Source: Pseudomonadota bacterium (GTDB taxonomy: Bacteria; Pseudomonadota; Gammaproteobacteria; Steroidobacterales; Steroidobacteraceae). Taken from it: DNA of 62,617 nucleotides. The position numbers and the translations under genes are program-made. The DNA lies in NCBI GenBank assembly GCA_023423935.1, contig JAFAEQ010000079.1:1-62617 (forward strand). Direction: 5' to 3'. Numbering within the stretch: position 1 is the stretch's first letter; each line of letters starts with the position of its first letter. Shown in pieces: positions 1 through 7,842 of the stretch. The notes beneath the pieces are model-generated. The model searched no databases and was not told the DNA's origin. It saw only the letters and a list, made by a program, of their open reading frames with translations.

Positions 1-126
1 TCTACAATCCGCATCGCCTGCACTCGTCCCTCGGCTATCTCTCACCGATCAACTACGAGAGGAGATATACCGCACAGAACGAACCACATTGAGACTCATG
101 ACCGTCCACGAAAGCGGGGCAAGTCC
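1..126 (+). mobile_element. 3' end of an IS3-family insertion sequence
   Basis: Frame 3 from base 3 to the stop at 90-92 reads YNPHRLHSSLGYLSPINYE and a short tail. This is the extreme C-terminus of an IS3-family OrfB (DDE) transposase, where the 'YNxxRxHSSLGYxSPxxYE' block is diagnostic. After the stop, the stretch near 105-126 (gtccacgaaagcggggcaag...ca) looks like the terminal inverted repeat with the CA end expected of IS3. The rest of the element lies left of the window. The exact terminal base is an estimate. Confidence 0.8.
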
Positions 127-316
127 AGGACCCAGTGCTCCCCGTGGAGATCTTCTTTCACACTCTGTGTTCTCTGTGATCTCTGTGTGAAATTTCTTTG
201 TTCCAAACTTTCCACCGCAGCGAGCCGTGTAAGAAAACGCGACTGGTGTCACAAGGAAGAAACACCGCTAGGCTTGCGGCAGATTAAAACTGCAGCTGCT
301 TCAGGGGATTACCATA
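127..316. repeat. Spacer with CTCTGTG-type short repeats
   Basis: No gene is seen. Around 155-195 the spacer carries degenerate tandem copies of a ctctgtg/tctctgtg unit ending in tgtgaaat. The same words recur at about 1630-1710 (cacagagaac and gttctctgtatgaaat), between two other genes. It is one of several spacer repeat families in this chromosome. Confidence 0.5.
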
Positions 317-835
317 ATGCTGAAACGAATCGCGCTTGCTCTCACGGCAACGCTTCTCGCAACGGCGTCTCTCAACGCAAGCGCGCGCGATACGCGACTG
401 GGGTACGACCCGGGCGCCGATCCGTTCGTTCAGTATCACGCTGCGATCGAGCAGGCGAAGGCAGAACAGAAGCTCGTGCTCGTCATCGCAGGCGGCGACT
501 GGTGCTCCTGGTGTCATGCACTCAATCGCTTTGTCACTGCAAACAGCGATGTCGACACGGCGCTGCACGACACGTTCGTCGTCATGAAGGTGTACGTCGG
601 CGACGAGAACTACAACGACTTCTTCTTCTCGCAACTGCCGCAAGCGCGGGGTGCGCCCCACTTCTGGATCATCTCACCGGATCGCAATGTGCTCGCCTCG
701 CAATCGACCCGCTCGTTCGAACGCGGCAAGCGCGGTTACGACAAGCAGGAGTTTCTGCATTTCGTGAACGACTGGAAGACGCGGAATCTCTCCTTGTCCG
801 CACTTCCGCAACAGCAGGCGAGTTTGAATCGCTGA
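317..835 (+). CDS. Exported thioredoxin-like protein
   Basis: 172 aa. The N-terminus has a basic start, a hydrophobic core and an Ala-x-Ala-type cleavage region (LNASARDTR), so it is probably exported to the periplasm. The mature part has a thioredoxin-like fold signature, GGDWCSWC at about residues 55-62. The CxxC pair is the expected redox centre, as in DUF255/thioredoxin_7 proteins acting on periplasmic thiols. A possible cis-Pro region follows (ARGAPHFWIIS). No partner gene is adjacent; DUF2058 is convergent. The start ATG at 317 places the signal peptide correctly. The fold family is fairly secure, the substrate unknown. Confidence 0.75.
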   Translation: MLKRIALALTATLLATASLNASARDTRLGYDPGADPFVQYHAAIEQAKAEQKLVLVIAGGDWCSWCHALNRFVTANSDVDTALHDTFVVMKVYVGDENYNDFFFSQLPQARGAPHFWIISPDRNVLASQSTRSFERGKRGYDKQEFLHFVNDWKTRNLSLSALPQQQASLNR

Positions 836-945
836 ACGCTTCCTATAGCGCGGGCTCGCGCTCTAGAAACGTCTGATTGATTCTCCCGCGACTGCGCGCA
901 TGAGTTGGCAAGCCTCTGCGCACCACGTGCCGCTCACGCAAGTAC

Positions 946-976
946 AGATAGATGCACGAGGCGTGTGCATCTATCT
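946..976. terminator. 12-bp perfect hairpin between convergent genes
   Basis: agatagatgcac pairs perfectly with gtgcatctatct around the 7-base loop gaggcgt. It sits between the convergent thioredoxin-like gene and the DUF2058 gene, so a bidirectional transcription stop is likely. It lacks a clean U-tract on either strand. Confidence 0.45.
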
Positions 977-1039
977 CACTTCACCCGCAAGGCCATTCAG
1001 CAAAGCATCGAGTGAGCGAGGCAGCCCACCGATGCACGA

Positions 1040-1594
1040 TCACCAGCGCAGGTCGTCTGGAACGACGAAGTCTTTGTAAGGATCGTCCTCTGCCGGTGTG
1101 TCGGACTGCTGTTGAGCATCCAGATTCACGACCGCGCGCGGCTCCCGCTCACGAATGCGCTCGGCGATCTCCGCCAGCACGACGTCGTACTTGCCTTCGC
1201 AACGCACGATCTTCAGCGTTCCCGCGATAAGCCGTTCGCGACGATCGGCATCCACCGCGATTCGCCGCACCTTGCCGCGATCGACGTAGTTGAAGTACTC
1301 GTCCGTCTCGAGCTTCGGCAGACGGTTCTCTTCGATCATCTGCTTGATCTGCGCCATGCGGGCTCTGCGCTCCGCTTCTTCCTGACGCTTGCGGTTCAGC
1401 TCCTGATCGCGCGCGAGCTTCGCAGCCGCCTGTTCGGCGGCGCGCTTCTGCGCTTCGCTCTGCACCGGAGGCTGACCCTTCGAGTGCTTCTTCTGCTTGT
1501 GCTGATGCTGCCGTTCCCGCTGCTCGGCCTGCTGCGCCTGCTTTTTCGAAACCAGACCTGCAGCGAGCAACTGCTCACGCAATGACATACTCAT
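1040..1594 (-). CDS. DUF2058 (YaiL-like) nucleoprotein
   Basis: 184 aa from the ATG at 1594 (MSMSLREQLLAAGLVSKKQ). The first domain is the conserved N-terminal block of DUF2058/YaiL. It is followed by a very charged Gln/Lys/Arg-rich helical stretch (about 20-90), probably a coiled coil. The C-terminal domain has the family block around LPKLETDEYFNYVDRGKVRRI. The family is widespread in Gammaproteobacteria and annotated as nucleic-acid-associated, with no defined reaction. An upstream extension of 13 residues is open but lacks family similarity, so I used the internal ATG. Confidence 0.85.
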   Translation of the reverse strand: MSMSLREQLLAAGLVSKKQAQQAEQRERQHQHKQKKHSKGQPPVQSEAQKRAAEQAAAKLARDQELNRKRQEEAERRARMAQIKQMIEENRLPKLETDEYFNYVDRGKVRRIAVDADRRERLIAGTLKIVRCEGKYDVVLAEIAERIREREPRAVVNLDAQQQSDTPAEDDPYKDFVVPDDLRW

Positions 1595-1708
1595 AGCTGC
1601 TATTCCAATCGAACCAGGTTCAAGAAGTCTCACACAGAGAACCCTGCAGACGCTCGTAGAGACGGCTCGCCGGTCTCTACGCGTTGTGTTCTCTGTATGA
1701 AATCTCTC

Positions 1709-3148
1709 TCACGGGCCGATAAAGATTTTCCCAGGATTCATGATGCCCGCCGGATCCCACGCTCGCTTGATCGTCTGCATGAGATCGATGACATCCTGAC
1801 CGTATTCCTGAACCAGCTTGGCACGCTTGCCGAAGCCGATGCCGTGCTCGCCCGTGCACGTTCCACCTGCGGCCAATGCACGATCGATCATCGCGTCGTA
1901 CACCTGCGCGGCCTTCTGCGCCTCTCCTGGATTCTTCGGATCGAGCAGGAAGAGCACATGGAAGTTGCCGTCGCCGACGTGGCCGACGAAGAGCGCGAGC
2001 AGCCCCGCCGCATCGATGTCGGCGCGTGCCTGCGACACCGCATCCGCCAGCGCGCTGATCGGCACGCAGACATCCGCGATGAGGCATTCGGACCCCGGGC
2101 GAAACGCACGACCGGCGAAGTATGCCGAATGACGTGCCTTCCACAGGCGCGTGCGCTCGCTCTGCTCCGCTGCCCATTGAAAGTCGGTACCGCCGTGGCT
2201 GACGGCAATTTCTTCAGCGCGAGCCGTCTGACTGTGGATGCTATCGGTGGTTCCGTGAAACTCCAGGAACAACGTGGGCTGCTCGGGCAGCGACAGGTTC
2301 GAATATTGATTCGAGGCGCGCACCTGATGCTCGTCGAGAAATTCCATGCGCGCGACCGATACGCCGGACTGAATGATTTCCACGACCGCATCCACGGCGC
2401 CACGCAGCGTCGGAAAACTGCAGATCGCCGCCGTCATCGCTTCGGGAACGCCATACAGGCGCAGCGTGATCTCCGTGATGATGCCGAGGGTGCCTTCCGA
2501 GCCGACCATCAGACGCACGAGGTCATAGCCGGTCGATGATTTCGCCGCTCGGGTTCCCAGGCGGACGATTCGTCCATCCGCGAGCACGACCTGCAGCGCA
2601 AGCACGTTGCGTGTCATCGCACCGTAGCGAATGGTCGTCGTACCAGACGCGCGCGTCGACACCATGCCGCCGATACTGGCGTTGGCACCAGGATCGACCG
2701 GAAAGAACAAACCGGTATCGCGCAGATACGAATTGAGCTGTTCGCGCGTGACGCCCGGCTGCACGACGCAATCGGAATCCTCTGCGCGCACTTCCAGAAC
2801 CTGATTCATCCTCGACAAGTCCACGCAGATGCCGCCGTACGGCGCACTGACATGACCTTCGAGCGAGGTGCCCGCGCCGAAGGCAATCACCGGAACCTCG
2901 TGCTGCGCGCAGGTCCTGACGATGCGGCTCACCTCTTCCGTGTTCTCGGGCCATACGACCGCGTCCGGCGGATAGGGCCGGCCCGAGGCCTCGCCATGCG
3001 AGTGCTGCTCGCGAACCGATTCAGCGACGCTCAGACGGGCACCCAGCCAGGCACGCAGCTCATCAATGGCCTGCTGGGTTCTTCGTCGCGCTGCGGCACT
3101 CAGGAAACGCGACTCGAGCAAGTCGCGCGTCGCGGGTTCGGCACTCAT
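1709..3148 (-). CDS. FAD-linked oxidase, D-lactate dehydrogenase/GlcD type
   Basis: About 479 aa. FAD-binding PCMH (VAO) domain: PENTEEVSRIVRTCAQHEVPVIAFGAGTS near 65-95 is the classic FAD-binding start, followed by VDPGANASIGGMVSTRASGT and GSEGTLGIITEITLRL. The C-terminal cap carries VGHVGDGNFHVLFLLDP and GGTCTGEHGIGFGK, with the His and Glu residues typical of D-2-hydroxyacid dehydrogenases. It probably oxidises D-lactate, glycolate or a related 2-hydroxyacid and passes electrons to the respiratory chain. No GlcE/GlcF partner genes are adjacent, which favours a single-subunit D-lactate dehydrogenase (cytochrome). I chose the start MSAEPATRD. Confidence 0.85.
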   Translation of the reverse strand: MSAEPATRDLLESRFLSAAARRRTQQAIDELRAWLGARLSVAESVREQHSHGEASGRPYPPDAVVWPENTEEVSRIVRTCAQHEVPVIAFGAGTSLEGHVSAPYGGICVDLSRMNQVLEVRAEDSDCVVQPGVTREQLNSYLRDTGLFFPVDPGANASIGGMVSTRASGTTTIRYGAMTRNVLALQVVLADGRIVRLGTRAAKSSTGYDLVRLMVGSEGTLGIITEITLRLYGVPEAMTAAICSFPTLRGAVDAVVEIIQSGVSVARMEFLDEHQVRASNQYSNLSLPEQPTLFLEFHGTTDSIHSQTARAEEIAVSHGGTDFQWAAEQSERTRLWKARHSAYFAGRAFRPGSECLIADVCVPISALADAVSQARADIDAAGLLALFVGHVGDGNFHVLFLLDPKNPGEAQKAAQVYDAMIDRALAAGGTCTGEHGIGFGKRAKLVQEYGQDVIDLMQTIKRAWDPAGIMNPGKIFIGP

Positions 3149-3219
3149 CGAAAGGTCATCGGGAATGGAACGATGGAGGCACATTACTCCGCGTAGTGAG
3201 CATGTGTCCAACGACGGAA

Positions 3220-4224
3220 TCAGGCCGCAAAACGCAACAGAATCTTGCCCTTGTGCGCACTGGATTCCATATACGCGTGAGCCGCGCCCGCTTCGTCGAA
3301 GGGGTACACGCGATCGATCACAGGTCTGATCGTGCCGTTCTCCAGCAACGGCCAGACATGCGCCAATAATTTGTCGCGTATCTCACGCTTGAACTGCGTC
3401 GAGCGGCTGCGCAAGGTGGAGCCCGTGACCACGAGACGCTTCTGCATCACCTGCGTCAGATCGATCTGCGCCTTGCTGCCGCCCTGCACAGCGATGATGA
3501 CCAGCCGTCCTTCGACGGCAAGCGCCGAGAGATTTCGCTCCAGGTAACTGCCGCCAACCATATCGAGAATCACGTCAGCACCGTGGTCGCGGCTGGCGCT
3601 CCTGCATTCGGCGACGAAATCCTGTGTTTTGTAGTTGAACGCGCGCCTCGCGCCCAGCTGCTCGCAGAAACGGACTTTGTCGTCGCTGCCCGCGGTTGCG
3701 TAGACCTCACTGCCCAACGCCGCAGCGAGCTGTATCGCCATCATCCCAATCCCGCTCGATCCTCCGTGCACCAGCAGGACTTCGCCGCGCTGGAGGCGTC
3801 CGAATTCATAGAGATTGCTCCAGACCGTGAAACAGGCTTCAGGTAATCCCGCAGCCTCGATGAGATCCACGTTCGCGGGCACGGCAAGCACCTGCGCTTC
3901 ATGCACTGCGCAGTACTCGGAATAACCGCCGCCCTGCAGCAGCGCGCAGACTCGATCGCCAATCCTGAATGCACTGACGTGTGAGCCGGTCCCGACCACG
4001 GTCCCGGAGACTTCGAGGCCCGGATGCGCGGGCGCACCGGGCGGAGAGGGATAGCGACCGCGACGCTGCAGGATGTCTGCGCGGTTGACTCCGGCGGCGG
4101 CCACCTGGATGAGAACGTCGTCAGCCCCGCAAGCGGGAACGGGATGCTGCGTGACTTTCAGTACTTCGGGGCCGCCGGATCCGGCGACCTCGACGATGCG
4201 CATCGTTGCGGGAATGGCGGCCAT
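3220..4224 (-). CDS. NAD(P)H:quinone oxidoreductase, PIG3/QorB-like MDR family
   Basis: 334 aa. Medium-chain dehydrogenase/reductase without the structural zinc Cys cluster. The N-terminal GroES-like fold contains AAGVNRADILQRRGRYPSPPG, the hallmark of the PIG3-type quinone oxidoreductases, and HPGLEVSGTV. The Rossmann nucleotide site is HGGSSGIGMMAIQLA near 143-157, after the PEACFTVWSNL helix. The expected reaction is NADPH-dependent reduction of quinones or alpha,beta-unsaturated carbonyls in the cytosol. It is on the same strand as the FAD oxidase and ends about 70 bases before it, so co-transcription is possible. Confidence 0.88.
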   Translation of the reverse strand: MAAIPATMRIVEVAGSGGPEVLKVTQHPVPACGADDVLIQVAAAGVNRADILQRRGRYPSPPGAPAHPGLEVSGTVVGTGSHVSAFRIGDRVCALLQGGGYSEYCAVHEAQVLAVPANVDLIEAAGLPEACFTVWSNLYEFGRLQRGEVLLVHGGSSGIGMMAIQLAAALGSEVYATAGSDDKVRFCEQLGARRAFNYKTQDFVAECRSASRDHGADVILDMVGGSYLERNLSALAVEGRLVIIAVQGGSKAQIDLTQVMQKRLVVTGSTLRSRSTQFKREIRDKLLAHVWPLLENGTIRPVIDRVYPFDEAGAAHAYMESSAHKGKILLRFAA

Positions 4225-4339
4225 CGATCACCGTGCTGCGGCTTGAGTGGAGCCGCCATTCTCGCGATTCGTGCGCGGCGTGCCAGCCCCAGGGAAGCTC
4301 TGATTTATCGACTCCAAAGGCTAACTGATCAGAGGTTAC

Positions 4340-5587
4340 CTAGTTCGCCTTCACGCCTTCGTCCTTGAGCGCTTCGAGCGAGCCCAGGTCCAGGTCGTTC
4401 AAGGCCGCCTTGAGCTCATCGATGCTGATCCCCTGCCCGTTCAGCTGCACGGTGAAACGCTCGCCGAGGACGATCATGTATTCGCCGTTTTCGCCGTCCC
4501 ATTTTTCCTGGATCAGACGGCCATCCTGGCGATAGGTCTTATCGTAGCCGTCGCCGCTTTGATGCTCGCCTTCGACTCCGACCATGTTGGCAAGACCGAG
4601 AAGGCCCTTCGCAGCCCCCGTATCGGTGATCTGCAAGGAGAGCGAGCGGCCATCGCCCATGTAGTCGGCACGCGCTTCCGAGATCTGCATTCCCAAGGCA
4701 CCGTTACGCTCTGCGCTCGTCTCGCCGCGCGACATGCCCAGCAGGGTACGAGGCAGGAAAGGCCTCAAACGATCCGGCTCGAGGGCTTCGACCTCCCCAC
4801 CGCCCAACGCCGCACCCATGACACTGGCCAACGCGTCGGCCTGGGCTTGCTGATCTCCGGACTTCTGCGCCTCCTCCATCTGCTTGCCCGCCTTCTCGAC
4901 ATTCTTGCTCCATTGCTCGAGCTTGCCGAGCGGACTGTCCTTGTCGAACTGCACGTCGCTCTGCGCGCTGTTGTTGTACCCGAAGCTGCCCGCGCCCATG
5001 CCGCCGATGCCCGAAACCACGGTCGTAATCGCGCCGATGACGATGCCGAGCACGATGGCGACGATGATGACCACCGCCGTGTAGCCCGCTGCCTTGTCCT
5101 GCGGCGCCTTCATGGTCTGCGGCAACCCGAGGTACAACAGGTAGATGCTGTAAATGCCGCCTGCGATGACGATGAGCATGCCGAGCCACGGCAGGATCTG
5201 CGCAATGCCCGCTACCCAGCTCGCTGTATAGGCATACGCCGCGGCCTTCAGGGCCTGAATACGATTCTTTTCGCCGCCAAAGGTCGGCGCGAGCGCGTCG
5301 ATGATGAGCGCGAGCACGTACACCATCGCCAGAGACAACACGTAAGAAATCACGAGCTGCGTCAGCCCGACGCCGAATCCAAGGCGCATCGTGCCCGCAA
5401 ACGGAATGCTGACGCCGATGATGCTCAACTTGATGAAGGCGAAGATCACCGGGATCGCGGCGAGGACCACGATGTAGCCCTTGTACAGATCGGCCACGGT
5501 AGTCGGTTCCGCAGCGATGACCGGCCACTCCGTCTTCGGCGTGAGCAGGATCGCTTTGGCGCGCGCAATGAGCTTGTTGAAATCCAC
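4340..5587 (-). CDS. Yip1-family membrane protein with soluble C-terminal domain
   Basis: 415 aa from a GTG at 5587 preceded by aaggggagag. Residues 1-190 are a Yip1 domain: an amphipathic start (DFNKLIARAKAILLTPKTEW) and about five hydrophobic helices. The segment VVIIVAIVLGIVIGAITTVV is the last helix. The C-terminal half (about 230-415) is soluble, beginning with a Glu/Gln-rich helix and ending in a beta-rich domain (MIVLGERFTVQLNGQGIS). Yip1 proteins are inner-membrane proteins of unassigned role in bacteria; the fused C-terminal part is not one I can name. It is followed by the CTAG-rich spacer. Confidence 0.75.
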   Translation of the reverse strand: MDFNKLIARAKAILLTPKTEWPVIAAEPTTVADLYKGYIVVLAAIPVIFAFIKLSIIGVSIPFAGTMRLGFGVGLTQLVISYVLSLAMVYVLALIIDALAPTFGGEKNRIQALKAAAYAYTASWVAGIAQILPWLGMLIVIAGGIYSIYLLYLGLPQTMKAPQDKAAGYTAVVIIVAIVLGIVIGAITTVVSGIGGMGAGSFGYNNSAQSDVQFDKDSPLGKLEQWSKNVEKAGKQMEEAQKSGDQQAQADALASVMGAALGGGEVEALEPDRLRPFLPRTLLGMSRGETSAERNGALGMQISEARADYMGDGRSLSLQITDTGAAKGLLGLANMVGVEGEHQSGDGYDKTYRQDGRLIQEKWDGENGEYMIVLGERFTVQLNGQGISIDELKAALNDLDLGSLEALKDEGVKAN

Positions 5588-5687
5588 GGACGCTCTCCCC
5601 TTCAAATTATTACGTGGTTTGGAGAAGCGCCGGATTCTACGCTGCGGGTACGGCGATGGCGTTGGGCCATAAGAGCCACACAACCCA

Positions 5688-5897
5688 GGCGCTAGGTACT
5701 AGGTGCTAGGCTCTAGCTAGCACCTCAGATTTCGTGCCGACGCTCTCCAACGGCACGCCTTCGCACACTCGACCGCGATATCGAAGAGTGGAGCTGAATG
5801 GTCTTCCAGCAGAGCTGAGTGCATCACTCAGCTCTGTCTTCCTACAGCCTAGAGCCTAGAGCCTAGAGCCTAGGTCGTAGAGCCTAGGACCTAGCGC
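5688..5897. repeat. CTAG-rich spacer repeats
   Basis: Two runs of degenerate 7-9 base units built on tag-agcc / ctagg: about 5688-5722 (gctaggtactaggtgctagg...) and 5845-5897 (cctagagcctagagcctag...). No ORF is present. CTAG is normally under-represented in proteobacterial DNA, so this density is conspicuous. Similar runs occur near 28070-28095, 35880-35922 and 38500-38526. Confidence 0.7.
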
Positions 5898-7700
5898 CTA
5901 TCTTTTCTTCGGAATATAGAGATCCGTCAGCGTGCCTTCGAACGCTTCGGCCGACATGCCGATCGTTTCGGAGAGCGTCGGATGCGGATGGATCGTAAGT
6001 CCGATGTCCGCGGCGTCGCAGCCCATTTCGATCGCGAGTGCCGCCTCGGCGATCAGATCGCCCGCGTTCGGGCCGACGATGCCGGCGCCGACGACTCGAT
6101 GCGTCTGCTTGTCGAAGAGCAGCTTGGTCAGGCCTTCATCGCGCCCCAGCGTCAGCGAGCGAGCATTCGCCGCCCACGGGAACGACGCCTTTTCGTACTC
6201 GATGCCACGAGCTTTCGCATCGGTCTCGGTCAGGCCCACCCATGCGATCTCGGGATCCGTGTAGGCCACCGAAGGAATCACGCGCGCATCGAAGAATCGT
6301 TTCTCGCCATGCGCCACTTCAGCGGCGAGCTTGCCCTCATGCGATGCCTTGTGTGCCAGCATCGGCTGACCTGCGATATCGCCGATCGCGAAAATGTGCG
6401 GCACGTTCGTGCGCATCTGACGATCGACCGGAATGAAGCCGCGCTCGTTGACGACGACGCCGGCCGCTTCGGCGTTGATGCGCTTGCCGTTCGGGCTGCG
6501 ACCCACCGCGACCAGCACTTTGTCATAGAGCTGCGGTTCGGGAGCTTCCTCGCCCTCGAAGGTGACCTTGATGCCATCCTTCTGCGCTTCGAGCTTGGAC
6601 ACCTTGGTCTTCACCAGGATCTGCTCATAACGCTTGGCAATGCGCTTCTCGAGCGGACGCACCAGATCGCGATCGCAACCGGGAATCAATCCGTCGGTCA
6701 GTTCGACAACGCTGACCTTGGTGCCAAGCGCCGCATAAACAGTGGCCATCTCGAGGCCGATGATGCCGCCGCCGACGACCAACAGACGTTTCGGCAGATC
6801 GAGCTCGAGTGCGCCGGTGGAATCGATGATGCGCGGATCGTCAGGCAGGCCCGGCAGTTTGATGCTCTCGGAACCCGCCGCGATGATGCAGTGTGCAAAC
6901 GAGACTTTGCGTCCGCCCTGCTTCGGCGCGGACTGCTGACCGACCGCAGTCGATGTGTCGCTCACTTCGATCTCGTGCGGCGATACGAACACGCCCGTGC
7001 CGCGAATGACCTCCACCTTGCGCTGCTTCGACATCATCGCGAGCCCGCCGGTGAGGCGTCCCACGACCTTGCTCTTCCATTCGAGCAGCTTCGGCGTTTC
7101 GATCTGCGGCTTGCCGAAGTTGATGCCGGCGACGTGCATTTCTTCGGCTTCTTCGATCACCTTCGCGGCATGCAGCAGCGCTTTCGAAGGAATGCATCCG
7201 ACGTTCAGACACACGCCGCCGAGCGTTGGCCAGCGTTCGATCAGCGCCACTTTCATGCCGAGATCGGCCGCGCGGAACGCAGCGGTGTAGCCACCAGGAC
7301 CGGCCCCGAGCACGACCATGTCGAAGTCGTACTTCTGTGCGTCCGACTTGGCAGTGCCCGCAGTGCCCGACGCGGGCGAAGAAGCCGCAGCGGGTGCAGA
7401 GGCTGCCGCCTGCGGCGCGGCGGGTGCCGCAGCAGGCGTCTCTTGCTTCGCTGGAGCAGCCGCACCGGCAGACTCGAGCGTAAGCACCAGAGCACCCTTC
7501 GACACGCGGTCGCCCTGCTTGATCGCCACAGATTTCACGACGCCCGCCGCCGAAGACGGCACATCCATCGTCGCCTTCTCGGTTTCGAGCGTCGCAAGCG
7601 GCGTCTCGAGCTCGATCTTGTCGCCGGGCTTCACGAGCACTTCGATGACTTCGACATCCTTGAAGTCGCCGAGATCAGGGACGAGTACGTCTTGAGACAT
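5898..7700 (-). CDS. lpdA: Dihydrolipoyl dehydrogenase (E3) with N-terminal lipoyl domain
   Basis: 600 aa. Residues 1-80 are a lipoyl domain with the modification site ETEKATMDVPSS (Lys42). An Ala/Pro-rich linker follows (about 82-118). The E3 flavoprotein then begins: FAD site VVLGAGPGGYTAAFRAADLG, redox disulfide GGVCLNVGCIPSKAL (Cys164/Cys169), NAD site VVGGGIIGLEMATVYAALG, and the C-terminal interface HPHPTLSETIG with the catalytic His-Glu pair. It reoxidises dihydrolipoamide of the pyruvate dehydrogenase complex and makes NADH. It is the last gene of aceE-aceF-lpdA. The lipoylated E3 variant is known from other proteobacteria and marks this as the complex-dedicated E3. Confidence 0.97.
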   Translation of the reverse strand: MSQDVLVPDLGDFKDVEVIEVLVKPGDKIELETPLATLETEKATMDVPSSAAGVVKSVAIKQGDRVSKGALVLTLESAGAAAPAKQETPAAAPAAPQAAASAPAAASSPASGTAGTAKSDAQKYDFDMVVLGAGPGGYTAAFRAADLGMKVALIERWPTLGGVCLNVGCIPSKALLHAAKVIEEAEEMHVAGINFGKPQIETPKLLEWKSKVVGRLTGGLAMMSKQRKVEVIRGTGVFVSPHEIEVSDTSTAVGQQSAPKQGGRKVSFAHCIIAAGSESIKLPGLPDDPRIIDSTGALELDLPKRLLVVGGGIIGLEMATVYAALGTKVSVVELTDGLIPGCDRDLVRPLEKRIAKRYEQILVKTKVSKLEAQKDGIKVTFEGEEAPEPQLYDKVLVAVGRSPNGKRINAEAAGVVVNERGFIPVDRQMRTNVPHIFAIGDIAGQPMLAHKASHEGKLAAEVAHGEKRFFDARVIPSVAYTDPEIAWVGLTETDAKARGIEYEKASFPWAANARSLTLGRDEGLTKLLFDKQTHRVVGAGIVGPNAGDLIAEAALAIEMGCDAADIGLTIHPHPTLSETIGMSAEAFEGTLTDLYIPKKR

Positions 7701-7842
7701 GGTGTTGGGCTACCGACTGTCGGTCTGCCGGCCCATCGGCCAGGACAGAAGATTCGAAAAAAATGGCGTTGCTACGAGAACCGGGAGCGCGCGTCGACCG
7801 ACCGATCTGCTTGAGAGCCGATCAGTGGGCGACGCGCATCCC

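Noticed and set aside
5982..7814. A 610-codon plus-strand frame opposite lpdA
   Set aside because: It arises from GC-rich codon structure on the other strand of a clear E3 gene; no domain, His/Arg-rich composition.
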